Part shown: positions 8,026-16,546 of the stretch, piece after piece
How the letters are laid out: the number at the start of each line of letters is the position of its first letter
Position numbering within the stretch: position 1 is the stretch's first letter
Source: Streptomyces sp. 2131.1
GTDB taxonomy: Bacteria > Actinomycetota > Actinomycetes > Streptomycetales > Streptomycetaceae
DNA: 64,000 nt
Direction of reading: 5' to 3'
Assembly: GCF_900105515.1 (NCBI RefSeq)
Contig: NZ_FNSY01000001.1
Location: 6,746,001-6,810,000, forward strand
Program-made: the position numbers and the translations under genes
The notes under the pieces: generated by a model
What the model was told of the DNA's origin: nothing
Databases searched by the model: none
What the model saw: the letters and a program-made list of their open reading frames with translations, nothing else

Positions 8026-9018
8026 ATGTCCACCGCACACCGCGTCGTCATCGCGGTCTTCCCCGGCGTCGACCTCCTCGACGTCTCCGGCCCCGCCGAG
8101 GTCTTCGCCCTGGCCAACAGGGTCTCCGAGGGCCGCGCCGGCTACCGGGTCCGGCTTGCCGGGCCCGAGGCGGGCGAGGTGCGGACCTCGGCCGGGGTGC
8201 GGCTGCTGACCGACCTGACCTTCGACGAGGTGGGCCGGGAGGTCGACACCCTGCTGGTGCCCGGAGCGGTCGACATGACCGACGTGGGGCCCGTCGCCCG
8301 GATCGACCCGGACATCGTGACGTGGGTGCGGGAGACCGCCCCGCACGCCCGGCGGGTGGCGTCCGTCTGTGTGGGCGCGCACCTGCTGGCCGCCGCCGGG
8401 CTCCTTGACGGCAGGACGGCGACCACCCACTGGTCGACCGCCGCCCAGCTCGCCGCCGCGCACCCGGAGGTCACGGTCGACGCGGACCCGATCTTCGTAC
8501 GCGCCGACCGGGGGAGGGTGTGGACCGGGGCCGGCATCAGCGCCTGCCTGGACCTCGCGCTCGCCCTGGTGGCCGAGGACATGGGGGAGGACACCGCCCT
8601 CGCCGTGGCACGGCAGTTGGTGATGTACCTCAAGCGGCAGGGAGGGCAGAGCCAGTTCTCCGTACCGCTCAGCAGACCGGCGGCCTCGCGGCGCGACATC
8701 GACGAGCTGCGGCTGTGGATCGCCGACCACCTCGACGAGGACCTCTCCGCGCCGGTGCTCGCGGCACGGATGTGCCTGAGCGAGCGGCACTTCGCCCGGG
8801 TCTTCAAACAGGAGACCGGCGTCTCTCCCGCCGCCTATGTGGAGTCCGCCCGCGTCGAGGCGGCCCGCCGGCTCCTCGAAACCACCGACGACCCCCTCGA
8901 CCGGGTGGCGGCCGTCGCCGGACTCGGGTCGGCTGAGACCCTGCACCGCGTATTCCGCCGGCAGATCGCCACCACACCCGCCGCCTACCGCCGCCGCTTC
9001 CGCACCCGCGCGGTCTGA
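8026..9018 (+). CDS. GlxA-family transcriptional regulator (DJ-1/PfpI + AraC HTH)
   Basis: A 330-residue regulator. Residues 1-180 form a DJ-1/PfpI-like class-I amidotransferase fold starting VIAVFPGVDLLDVSGPAEVF, with the nucleophile-elbow cysteine in SVCVGAHLLAAAGLLDGR followed by ATTHW. Residues about 225-325 form an AraC/XylS double helix-turn-helix (LAARMCLSERHFARVFKQ and DRVAAVAGLGSAETLHRVF, ending TPAAYRRRF). Such proteins usually sense a small molecule through the DJ-1 domain and activate a neighbouring gene. Here the isochorismatase-like gene starts 99 bp downstream on the same strand and is the obvious candidate target or co-transcribed partner. Confidence 0.93.
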   Translation: MSTAHRVVIAVFPGVDLLDVSGPAEVFALANRVSEGRAGYRVRLAGPEAGEVRTSAGVRLLTDLTFDEVGREVDTLLVPGAVDMTDVGPVARIDPDIVTWVRETAPHARRVASVCVGAHLLAAAGLLDGRTATTHWSTAAQLAAAHPEVTVDADPIFVRADRGRVWTGAGISACLDLALALVAEDMGEDTALAVARQLVMYLKRQGGQSQFSVPLSRPAASRRDIDELRLWIADHLDEDLSAPVLAARMCLSERHFARVFKQETGVSPAAYVESARVEAARRLLETTDDPLDRVAAVAGLGSAETLHRVFRRQIATTPAAYRRRFRTRAV

Positions 9019-9117
9019 CCGCTCCAAATCTCCAACCCCCCGCCGTCACCGGCGACTTCCACGCACCCGGGCACGACGGACGGCTCCGCCATGCCCTCAT
9101 CCGAGAAAGGCACCACC

Positions 9118-9741
9118 ATGACCACCCACCAGCCCTCCGCGACGCTCCGCCAGGTGTCGGGCCTCGACTCCCGACTGCCCCGGCTCGCCGATTCCGTCCT
9201 CGTCCTGATCGACGTCCAGAACACGTACCGCACCGGCGTCATGGCCCTGGAGGGCGCCGAGGAGGCCGTCGCGGCCTGCGCCCGCCTGCTGGAGCGGGCC
9301 AGGGCCGCCGGCACCCCCGTCGTCCACGTCATACACGACGGCGGCGAGGGCTCCCCGTACGACATCCGGGAGTGGATCGGTGCGCTCAGCGACGAGGTGG
9401 CACCCCGGGACGGCGAGACGGTCGTCGTCAAGCAGTTCCCCAACTCCTTCCACCGCACGGAGCTGGAGAAGACCCTGACCGCACTGGGCGCGGAGCCCGG
9501 CAGCGGCAAGGAGCTGGTGCTCGCCGGATTCATGACCCACATGTGCGTCACCCACACCGCACAGGGCGCCTTCAACCTGGGCTACCGCCCCGCCGTCGTC
9601 GCCGAGGCCACCGCAACCCGCAGCCTCCCCGCCCCCGACGGCACGGTCGTACCGGCCGCGGCCCTCAAGACCGCCGCCCTGACCGCCATCGCCGACCTCT
9701 TCGCGCCCGTCGCCCTCACGGTCGACGACATCCCCGCCTGA
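9118..9741 (+). CDS. Isochorismatase-family cysteine hydrolase
   Basis: A 207-residue hydrolase of the isochorismatase superfamily, which also includes nicotinamidase and N-carbamoylsarcosine amidase. The Asp-Lys-Cys triad is visible: Asp32 in LVLIDVQN, Lys105 in VVVKQFPNSF and Cys143 in FMTHMCVTHT. The presence of this cysteine argues for amidase or cysteine-hydrolase chemistry rather than true isochorismatase. ATG 9118 is preceded by GAAAGG at good spacing. It follows the GlxA-type regulator by 99 bp in the same direction, a common pairing in actinomycetes, and is followed by a strong hairpin terminator. The natural substrate is not known. Confidence 0.9.
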   Translation: MTTHQPSATLRQVSGLDSRLPRLADSVLVLIDVQNTYRTGVMALEGAEEAVAACARLLERARAAGTPVVHVIHDGGEGSPYDIREWIGALSDEVAPRDGETVVVKQFPNSFHRTELEKTLTALGAEPGSGKELVLAGFMTHMCVTHTAQGAFNLGYRPAVVAEATATRSLPAPDGTVVPAAALKTAALTAIADLFAPVALTVDDIPA

Positions 9742-9747
9742 CCGGGC

Positions 9748-9779
9748 CCGGCCGCACCCCCGCGCGAGGGTGCGGCCGG
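9748..9779 (+). terminator. Hairpin terminator after the hydrolase gene
   Basis: A 12-bp perfect stem (CCGGCCGCACCC paired with GGGTGCGGCCGG) around an 8-base loop begins 7 bp after the stop codon. No U-tract follows, as is normal for Streptomyces terminators. Confidence 0.8.
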
Positions 9780-9955
9780 TGGCGTCGCACTCCATAACAC
9801 GGGGACCGGGCCTTCCCCCGTGGCTGCGAGCCACCTCATAGACGGTCTCAAGTGGTCCCCGAGCAAGGGCGCATACAAAGAGCGGTGAGCCTTCCCGGAC
9901 CGCCCCCCCAGCTCCCCGCATCCCTCGCAGGACCATCCCCGAGATCGGAAAGCCC

Positions 9956-11134
9956 ATGGCCACGGACCACATACTGACCCGCCCGGCACCACCCGTCACC
10001 GTCACCCGGGCCACCGACCCGAAGCCTCCCGCCATGTCCCGGCTGCCGTCGCTGACCGGTCTTCGGTTCCCCGCCGCCCTGGCCGTCTTCGTCCACCACG
10101 CCTTCCTGCCGATCGTCCCGCTCCGGCTGCTCGCCGACGACGGCACCGCGGACCGGCTGGCCGGCTGGTTCACCCAGGCCGGCGGGCTCGGCGTGACGTT
10201 CTTCTTCGTGCTCAGCGGCTTCGTCCTGACCTGGTCCGCCCGGGACAACGACACCACCAGGGGCTTCTGGCGGCGCAGGTTCGTCAAGATCTACCCGTTG
10301 TACGTGGTCACCTGGGCGCTGGCGGTCTCGCTGTTCGCGATGTACTACACCTCGGTCCGGCTGGCCGTCGCGAACCTGTTCATGCTCCATGTGTGGGTGC
10401 CGCAGTACATGACCAACTTCAGCGTGAACGCGCCGAGTTGGTCGCTCGCCGTCGAAGCGGTCTTCTACCTGGCCTTCCCGTTCCTGCTGCGGGCCTTCCG
10501 CCGCATCGACCCCCGCAACCTCAAGTACTGGATCACCGGAGCCTTCGCCGTGATCGCGGCCACCCCGGCACTGGCCTACGCCCTGTTCCCGGACTCCCCG
10601 CGCATCACCAGCGGCCACGAGAGCTCCGTCTCGCAGTACTGGTTCAGCTATGTGCTGCCGCCGGTCCGCATGGCCGACTTCGCCCTCGGCATCCTGGTCG
10701 CGCTCGCCGTCAAGCACGGGCGCTGGCGCAACATCGGCATGGCCTGGTCGGCCCTGCTGCTCGCCGCCTCGTACGCCGCGACCGCCTACGTGCCCTACCT
10801 CTACGGGCAGCGCGCCGTCATGATCGTGCCGATCGTGCTGCTCATCGCCGCCACCGCCACGGCCGACATCGAGGGCCGCGCCACCTGGTTCCGCGGCCGC
10901 GCCATGATCTGGCTGGGCGAGGTGTCGTTCGCCTTCTACCTGGTCCACTACATCGTGCTGTGCTCGCTGCGCTGGGCACTGGGGGAGGACCGGATGTTCT
11001 CCACCCCGGCCACCGTCGCCATGATGGCCGGTGCGGCCGTCACCTCGCTCCTGATGTCCTGGGCGCTCTACGCCTGGGTCGAGAAGCCCTTCGTACGCAA
11101 GTACAGCCGCCCCCGCAAGGCCGCGCGGGCCTGA
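9956..11134 (+). CDS. Acyltransferase-3 (OafA/YrhL-like) membrane protein
   Basis: A 392-residue multi-pass membrane protein of the acyltransferase-3 family, which O-acetylates or acylates sugars and secondary metabolites at the membrane. Features are the N-terminal RLPSLTGLRFPAALAVFVHHAF (with the catalytic-type histidine), FFFVLSGFVLTWSAR, the RRRFVKIYPLYV motif and NAPSWSLAVEAVFYLAFPF. About ten hydrophobic helices follow to residue 385. The N-terminal 26 residues before MSRLPS look disordered, so an internal start there is possible. It is a single gene between two terminators, with a 176-bp region upstream containing nothing recognisable. The acceptor is unknown. Confidence 0.9.
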   Translation: MATDHILTRPAPPVTVTRATDPKPPAMSRLPSLTGLRFPAALAVFVHHAFLPIVPLRLLADDGTADRLAGWFTQAGGLGVTFFFVLSGFVLTWSARDNDTTRGFWRRRFVKIYPLYVVTWALAVSLFAMYYTSVRLAVANLFMLHVWVPQYMTNFSVNAPSWSLAVEAVFYLAFPFLLRAFRRIDPRNLKYWITGAFAVIAATPALAYALFPDSPRITSGHESSVSQYWFSYVLPPVRMADFALGILVALAVKHGRWRNIGMAWSALLLAASYAATAYVPYLYGQRAVMIVPIVLLIAATATADIEGRATWFRGRAMIWLGEVSFAFYLVHYIVLCSLRWALGEDRMFSTPATVAMMAGAAVTSLLMSWALYAWVEKPFVRKYSRPRKAARA

Positions 11135-11155
11135 GGCGACCACACCACACGACGA

Positions 11156-11184
11156 CGCCGGGATGCCCTCGGGGCACCCCGGCG
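11156..11184. terminator. Hairpin between convergent genes
   Basis: CGCCGGGATGCCC pairs with GGGCACCCCGGCG (one mismatch) around a 3-base loop. It lies 22 bp after the acyltransferase stop and before the end of the opposite-strand gene, so it may serve both directions. Confidence 0.75.
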
Positions 11185-11276
11185 TGATGTCGGCGGCGAG
11201 GAAAGCGGAAGGACTATTTCGTAAGAGGAATGAGAAGGAAGTCCCTCCATGGCCTCGCCACGGGCAACGTTAGCAG

Positions 11277-13448
11277 TCAGGCCGGGATCAGGTCGCGCAG
11301 ATTTTCCGGCGTGACGACCGCGGAATCCGGGTGCAGCCCGTCGGGCCGTTCCAGACCGATGTACGTGACCGGTCCGTCCGGGACCGACATGCCGTCCCAC
11401 AGCGCGACCGTCGCCCCGCGCCCCTCGCGCAGGCCGGTGAGGTACCCGACCGTCAGGTACTCGCGTTCGACGATCCCGCTCAGCAGCGCCGCTACGGACA
11501 CCCGGTTCCCCTCGACCCGGTTGGCGTTCGGCGCGCCCGTCAGGTACAGGTGCAGCCACTTGGCGCGCCAGCGGCCGTCGTCCCCGCGCAGGAACGCCAG
11601 CGGAAGTGCGACCCCTCCCCGCCCGCGCAGCTCGGACTTCATCCGGACCGTACGCGGCTCGAACGGGCGGCCCGCCTGCTCGGCGTCACGCGTCATGAAC
11701 CCGAAGAACGACTCCTCGACGGCCTCGAAGCTCTCCCCGGAGAAGATGTTGACCTGCGGCACGATGAAGTCACCACGTACCGCGCCCAGCCGCAGATTGA
11801 TGAACTCCGAGGCCCCGTCGGGTGCTTCCGTGATGTCTCCGGAGTGCTCGCCCTCGATCTCGGTGAGCGCGGTGTACGACAGCCAGCACACCGTCGCGTA
11901 ACGGGCGTTGAGCATCAGCGCCGACAGATCGAAGTCGGTGGTGTGCTTCGCCTGCTTCCAGTACACGAAGAAGCGCAGCAGCTCGCCGTCCACAGGGGAG
12001 AGGGAGCCCCGGGGCAGCACCCCGAGGCCGGTCGCCGTCGACTTGCCGCTGAGCGGGAGCGCCACATCGAGGATGTCCGGATCGACCAGCAGCCGACCGC
12101 CCCCGGGCAGGCGGCGGGCCGCCTCGGCGTCCAGCGCGGCGACGAGGTGTTCCCGCGCGGACTCCGGGACCGGGGCGCGCCTGTCCTCGGCGACCCAGGC
12201 GCGGGCGCGCTGGTTGACGAAGAAGCGGCGCCCGGCCGGCTCCGTCCCCCGGTTGTGCAGGTGCTCGCGGACGGACAGCAGCACGCGGCCGGAGACCCGC
12301 GGGGCCACCCGCTCGGCGGCGGCCACGACGGCGTCGCGTTCCTCGTCGGTGCCGCAGACGCGCAGCAGTCGGTCCAGCGCGCGGAAGAGCTTGCCGGGCG
12401 CCGCCGCCAGGAGGTGTGCCGCGCCCGCGATGTCACCGGCGGCGAGCAGTTCCTCGACGCGGCTGTCGAAGGTCCGGGCCTCCTTCTCGCCCCGGGCGAC
12501 GGCGAAGACCTCCGCTGCGTGCGGCCGGTCCGGGTACTCGTGCGGGTGCAGCCGCTCGCCGAGGCGCTTGAACGCCTCCCGGTGCGCGGAGACGTCGGCC
12601 AGCTTGGCGGGGGCCGCCGCGATCACGGCGTCCAGCCCGGCCATCAGGGCCCGGCGGACCGGCCGCGACAGCGAACGGAACCGGGTCGGTTCCACCAGGC
12701 TCACATCGCCGTCGCTCAGCGCGCACGCCAGGCGCAGCACATCGGTGACGGTGTCCAGCAGGAGGGCCCGGCCGGCGGCGAGGCGCGCCGTGTTGACGAC
12801 GGCCCGGTTCTCGCGCACGGGTATCGTCTCCGGCTGCTCGCCGTCCACGCAGTGCGCGGCGAGCACACCGAGGTCGAGCAGGTGCTCCTCGTTCAGCGGG
12901 GTGCTGCTGCCGGCGAGGGCGAGGTAGAGCGCGGAGACCTCCTCGTCCGGGGAACCGCCCAGGTGCAGCACGGTCGTGCGGTCGCCCGCAGCGGCGATCA
13001 GCTCATCCTGGACGGCGAGCATCTCCTCGTACGTGTGCTGGTAGCGGCCGTAGGACGGCAGGGTCAGCAGGTCGACCGCCCCCGCGCTCAGCTGCTCGAT
13101 GACGGCCGGGCGCGAGGTCTCGTCGAGCAGCGCGTCGGCCACGCACTCCCGCCAGAAGTCGAACGTGTCCGGCACGCCCGCCGGGAAGTCGATGAAGTAG
13201 CTGTTGTGCCGGACGTGGTCGCCCACCATCCCGCGCACGACGTCCAGCGTGAGCCGGGCGGTCTCCGTCACCGTCTCACCGGACAGGGCAGACAGATGCT
13301 CCAGCACCGGACCCGAGAGCTTGAAGCCCACGGACATGAGCGCGGAGTCGAACTGCCGGGCCGCCGCACCGCCTTGGCCGGCGGGCCCGGAGGGGGCGGG
13401 CAGGCGGAGGGTGTGCCGGATGACCAGAGGGTCGAGAACGTGTGACAT
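11277..13448 (-). CDS. Large protein with TerD-like C-terminal domain
   Basis: A 723-residue soluble protein starting at ATG 13448 (MSHVLDPLVIRH); a longer frame to 13484 is not supported. The first 480 residues are mainly helical with no motif I recognise. From about residue 480 the pattern resembles the TerD/tellurium-resistance fold: FDLSALMLN, VCWLSYTALTEIEGEHSGDIT, then FINLRLGAVRGDFIVPQVNIFSGESF. These match the strand and Ca-binding-loop layout of TerD proteins. Related large actinobacterial proteins (the MXAN_6230/SCO0854 group) carry an N-terminal RING-like finger; I do not see its cysteine pairs here. A role in stress or metal response is inference from the TerD-like end only. Confidence 0.75.
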   Translation of the reverse strand: MSHVLDPLVIRHTLRLPAPSGPAGQGGAAARQFDSALMSVGFKLSGPVLEHLSALSGETVTETARLTLDVVRGMVGDHVRHNSYFIDFPAGVPDTFDFWRECVADALLDETSRPAVIEQLSAGAVDLLTLPSYGRYQHTYEEMLAVQDELIAAAGDRTTVLHLGGSPDEEVSALYLALAGSSTPLNEEHLLDLGVLAAHCVDGEQPETIPVRENRAVVNTARLAAGRALLLDTVTDVLRLACALSDGDVSLVEPTRFRSLSRPVRRALMAGLDAVIAAAPAKLADVSAHREAFKRLGERLHPHEYPDRPHAAEVFAVARGEKEARTFDSRVEELLAAGDIAGAAHLLAAAPGKLFRALDRLLRVCGTDEERDAVVAAAERVAPRVSGRVLLSVREHLHNRGTEPAGRRFFVNQRARAWVAEDRRAPVPESAREHLVAALDAEAARRLPGGGRLLVDPDILDVALPLSGKSTATGLGVLPRGSLSPVDGELLRFFVYWKQAKHTTDFDLSALMLNARYATVCWLSYTALTEIEGEHSGDITEAPDGASEFINLRLGAVRGDFIVPQVNIFSGESFEAVEESFFGFMTRDAEQAGRPFEPRTVRMKSELRGRGGVALPLAFLRGDDGRWRAKWLHLYLTGAPNANRVEGNRVSVAALLSGIVEREYLTVGYLTGLREGRGATVALWDGMSVPDGPVTYIGLERPDGLHPDSAVVTPENLRDLIPA

Positions 13449-13467
13449 CCGGGCATGCTCGCAGAAC

Positions 13468-13511
13468 GCGCCGGGGCGGGGCACGCGAGTTTCCGTGCCC
13501 CGCCCCGGCGC
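13468..13511 (-). terminator. Strong hairpin terminator after the aldo/keto reductase gene
   Basis: An 18-bp perfect stem (GCGCCGGGGCGGGGCACG and its complement) with an 8-base loop lies just past the reductase stop and upstream of the TerD-like gene start, separating the two transcripts. Confidence 0.85.
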
Positions 13512-13518
13512 TGCGGCG

Positions 13519-14490
13519 TCACTCCTTGATGAGGAGCTTCGCGATGTCCTCGTCCGTGCGGTTGCCGTGGATCTCGATGCCGGCGAGTGCCGTCTCGATC
13601 CGCGCGAACTCCTCGGCGGTCAGCTCGACATCGGCGGCGCTCAGGTTCTCCTCGACGCGCTCGATCCTGCGGGAGCCGGGGATCGGGACGATGAAGTCCT
13701 TCTTGTGCAGCATCCAGGCCATCGAGACCTGAGCGGGCGTAGCGTTCTTCTCGCGCCCGAACTCGGTGAGCAGGTCGAGGAGGGGTTGGTTCGCGCGGAT
13801 GTTGTCCTTGTCGAAGCGGGTGATGACGCGGCGGACGTCCGCTCCCGGGTACGTGTCCTCCGCGGTGATCCGGCCGCTGAGGAAGCCCGTGGCGAGCGGC
13901 GAGAAGGCGACGAAACCGATGCCCAGCTCCTCGCAGGCGGGGATCACGTCCCGCTCGAACATCCGCTCCATCAGGGAGTACTCGCTCTGGATGGCGGTCA
14001 GCGGCGTCACGGCGTGTGCGCGGCGGATCTGCTCCTCGGTCGCCTGCGACTGTCCCCAGCCGAGGATCTTGCCCTCGGCGATCAGCTCGCCCATGACACC
14101 GGCGACGTCCTCGACGGGCACCGAGTCCGGCACCCGGTGCTGGTAGTACAGCTCCACGTGGTCGGTACGCAGACGGGTCAGGGACGCGTCGATCTTCTCC
14201 CGGATCTGCTTGCCGAGTTCGGCGGGGGAGATGGGTCCGCCCAGGTAGAACTTGGTGGCCAGGACGACCTGGTCACGGATCGGGGCCAGGGCTGGACCGA
14301 CCAACTCCTCGTTGGCGCCGGCCGCGTAACCCTCCGCGGTGTCGAAGAACGTGCACCCCAGGTCGAACGCCTTACGGATGAGCCCGGTGGCCTCTTCGGC
14401 GCTCACGCCGGACCCGTAACCCTGACTGAGGCCCATGGCCCCCAGGCCGACGGCGGAGACGTCGAGGTGTCCGATGGTCCTGGTCTTCAT
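13519..14490 (-). CDS. Aldo/keto reductase
   Basis: A 323-residue NADPH-dependent oxidoreductase with the (alpha/beta)8 barrel of the aldo/keto reductase superfamily. The catalytic tetrad is visible: Asp50 and Tyr55 in FFDTAEGYAAG, Lys80 in VVLATKFYLGG and His118 in ELYYQHRVPD. The start ATG 14490 gives MKTRTIGHLDVSAVGLGAMGL, the usual beginning of the AKR13-like group. The C-terminal part has FIVPIPGSRRIERVEEN, the cofactor-phosphate-binding segment. It reduces aldehydes or ketones in the cytoplasm; the physiological substrate is unknown. It is a single gene bounded by hairpins. Confidence 0.93.
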   Translation of the reverse strand: MKTRTIGHLDVSAVGLGAMGLSQGYGSGVSAEEATGLIRKAFDLGCTFFDTAEGYAAGANEELVGPALAPIRDQVVLATKFYLGGPISPAELGKQIREKIDASLTRLRTDHVELYYQHRVPDSVPVEDVAGVMGELIAEGKILGWGQSQATEEQIRRAHAVTPLTAIQSEYSLMERMFERDVIPACEELGIGFVAFSPLATGFLSGRITAEDTYPGADVRRVITRFDKDNIRANQPLLDLLTEFGREKNATPAQVSMAWMLHKKDFIVPIPGSRRIERVEENLSAADVELTAEEFARIETALAGIEIHGNRTDEDIAKLLIKE

Positions 14491-14523
14491 GTGCGGTGGT
14501 CCTCTCCGACGGCACCGGGACGA

Positions 14524-14550
14524 CCCCACGCGGGGGAGGGGCGCGTGGGG
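14524..14550. terminator. Possible hairpin terminator
   Basis: CCCCACGCG pairs with CGCGTGGGG around a purine-rich 9-base loop. It lies 143 bp past the lipoprotein stop and just upstream of the reductase start, so it could end lipoprotein transcripts or form part of the reductase leader. Confidence 0.45.
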
Positions 14551-14692
14551 TGGTTCCGTCCGCCGCGGTCTGGGTCGGCCGGGGTGGCGGCGACGGGGCG
14601 GAGCCGCCTCCGTACGCCGGTTCGACGGTGCCCCCGAACACCGGAGTCCCGGTCGAGCCCCGGTCGCGAAGCCACGCCGACGCGCCCGGGGG

Positions 14693-15418
14693 TCAGCCCT
14701 CCACGGAGGTGGTCGTGAACCGGTTGCCGCAGACGCGGACCTGGGGGTCGCGCAGGGTGAGCGCCTCCTTGGAGCCCGGCGGGTAGACCCGCAGGTAGGC
14801 GGCCTGCTTCCAGCAGCCGCCGTCCGCGATGCCCTGGTTCAGCGTGTGCAGGACGACATGGGCCGTCCTGCCGGCGCCGATCACCGTCGACCCGTGCGAA
14901 GCGCCGTCGCGCTTGGCCGGTTTGCCGATGACGCTGCCGTCGCGCTGGATCAGGGACACGCCGGGGAAGCCGTTGAGGGTGCAGGAACGGGAGGACTTGT
15001 TCACGAAGGTGAGGTCGTAGTAGACCTGCCCGGCGCCACCGTCGCCCTGCTTCACGCTCATGCCGAGGCCGTCCGCCGTGCACCGTCCCGGGCCCGCCGC
15101 GTCGGCGTCCGAGCCGCCGCTCGCGCTGGGCGACGAGGCCGGCGGCGCGGAGTCCGAGGGCGCGGGATCGGTCGACGGCTGTGACGAGGCCGGCGAGGGG
15201 GTAGTGGACCCGGCGTGGGCCGCGGGCGAGGCCGAGGCGTCCGAGGCGGAGCCGCCGTCGTCGCAGCCCGCCGCGACGACCGCGAACGACATCATCGCGA
15301 CGGGCACGAGGAGGCGACGGCGGAGCCTGCGAGCTCTCCCGGCGGCCTCGCGGTCTCGCGGACGAGGCGCGTGCTCGAACGGGTCGGAGGTGGCGTTGAT
15401 GCGAGAAAGTGAGCCCAT
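14693..15418 (-). CDS. DUF4232 lipoprotein
   Basis: A 241-residue secreted lipoprotein. A long basic N-terminus precedes a hydrophobic segment (LLVPVAMMSFAVVAAGC) whose lipobox ends at Cys52, the predicted lipid anchor. A Ser/Pro/Ala-rich spacer follows to about residue 108, then a DUF4232 domain. That domain has the two typical cysteine pairs: RCTADGLGM with RSCTLNGFPG, and GGCWKQ with VRVCGNRF. DUF4232 proteins are exported, often abundant in Streptomyces and without known function. ATG 15418 is used; the lipobox would also allow an internal ATG at residues 42-43. It is divergent from the VOC gene across a 290-bp region with no recognisable motif. Confidence 0.9.
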   Translation of the reverse strand: MGSLSRINATSDPFEHAPRPRDREAAGRARRLRRRLLVPVAMMSFAVVAAGCDDGGSASDASASPAAHAGSTTPSPASSQPSTDPAPSDSAPPASSPSASGGSDADAAGPGRCTADGLGMSVKQGDGGAGQVYYDLTFVNKSSRSCTLNGFPGVSLIQRDGSVIGKPAKRDGASHGSTVIGAGRTAHVVLHTLNQGIADGGCWKQAAYLRVYPPGSKEALTLRDPQVRVCGNRFTTTSVEG

Positions 15419-15708
15419 AACGGACGCCTGCTCGATATTCGGTACTCCGAACCTGATGATTTCGCAAAATCGCCGCCAGGCCCGGATGGGTACTCCGGAC
15501 GGCTCCCGCAGCGACTCCAGGGCCGCTCCATCCGCACACCACCGGGGCCGCGCACCGTGCCCTCTACCGGCCGTCGGCCCACCTGGGCGCCGTGGCGGGA
15601 GGGGCCGTCCCTGCCCACCGCGAGCTCGTCCCGCGCACACGGGCCGCAGTCTGGGCTCACGCCGCCGGGCGGGGCGCGGTGCGGAACAGTGGCTGTGGAG
15701 GAGAGCTG

Positions 15709-16482
15709 ATGTCTGCGTCTGCCGCGGAGCATGTGGTGCCCGCGCCGGGTGTTCCGTGCTGGGTCAACCTGATGGTCGGCGACCTGCCGGCCGCCACCGC
15801 CTTCTACACGGCCGTGCTCGGCTGGGAGTTCCGGTCCAGTCTGCTGGGCGATCAATTCCTGGTCGCCTCGCAGGACGGCTCCCCGGTGGCCGGGATCGGG
15901 GCCCGCCGGCCCGGTCTCGCGCCGGCCTCCGTGTGGACGCCGTACTTCGCCGTACGGGACGCCGACGTGACGGCGGCCCGCATCAAGGAGCGCGGCGCCA
16001 CCCTCGCCGTGGGCCCGATCGCGCTGGGCGACGGGCGTGCCGGTCTCGCCGCCGACCGGGACGGGGCGGCCTTCGGCTTCTGGCAGGGCCCCACGCTCGC
16101 CTGGGTGTACGGGCAGGCGGGCGCCGCCCCCTCCCGGCTCGACCTGCGGACCCGGGACGCGGCCGAGGCGACCGCGTTCTACGCCCAGGTCTTCGGCTGG
16201 GCCGCGGAACCGGAGATCGCCGTCGCCCACCACCCCGACCGGATCCTGGTCGAGCGGGCCGGACGCGCCGTCGTGGCGCTGCGCGGGGGAGCGGCCCACA
16301 CCTCACCGGAGCCCCTGCTGCGCCCGCGCTGGCTGGTGAACTTCGCCGTGGACGACGTCGAGCGCGCCGTGGCCGCCGCCCTCGCGGCCGGCGGGAGCAG
16401 TCCGGGCCCGGAGGAGGGGGCGTCGCGGACCCTGCGCGACCCGGACGGCGGCCTGTTCAGCCTGAGCCCCCGGACACCGTGA
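15709..16482 (+). CDS. VOC-family protein (two glyoxalase/dioxygenase-like domains)
   Basis: A 257-residue cytoplasmic protein with two vicinal-oxygen-chelate units. Unit 1 covers about residues 15-125 (WVNLMVGDLPAATAFYTAVLGWEF) and unit 2 about 140-255 (DLRTRDAAEATAFYAQVFGWAAE, then WLVNFAVDDVERAVAAALAAGG). Each has the AxxFYxxVFGW signature. Similar proteins include hydroxylase-like and antibiotic-resistance members, so the substrate cannot be predicted. The GGAGGAG site immediately upstream fixes the ATG at 15709. Its C-terminal end, PDGGLFSLSPRTP, is usual for the family. Confidence 0.9.
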   Translation: MSASAAEHVVPAPGVPCWVNLMVGDLPAATAFYTAVLGWEFRSSLLGDQFLVASQDGSPVAGIGARRPGLAPASVWTPYFAVRDADVTAARIKERGATLAVGPIALGDGRAGLAADRDGAAFGFWQGPTLAWVYGQAGAAPSRLDLRTRDAAEATAFYAQVFGWAAEPEIAVAHHPDRILVERAGRAVVALRGGAAHTSPEPLLRPRWLVNFAVDDVERAVAAALAAGGSSPGPEEGASRTLRDPDGGLFSLSPRTP

Positions 16483-16546
16483 GCCCCCGGACACCCTGAC
16501 ACTTCGGACACCCTGGTCGGGCACGCCGACCCCCGCACCGGCCGGC

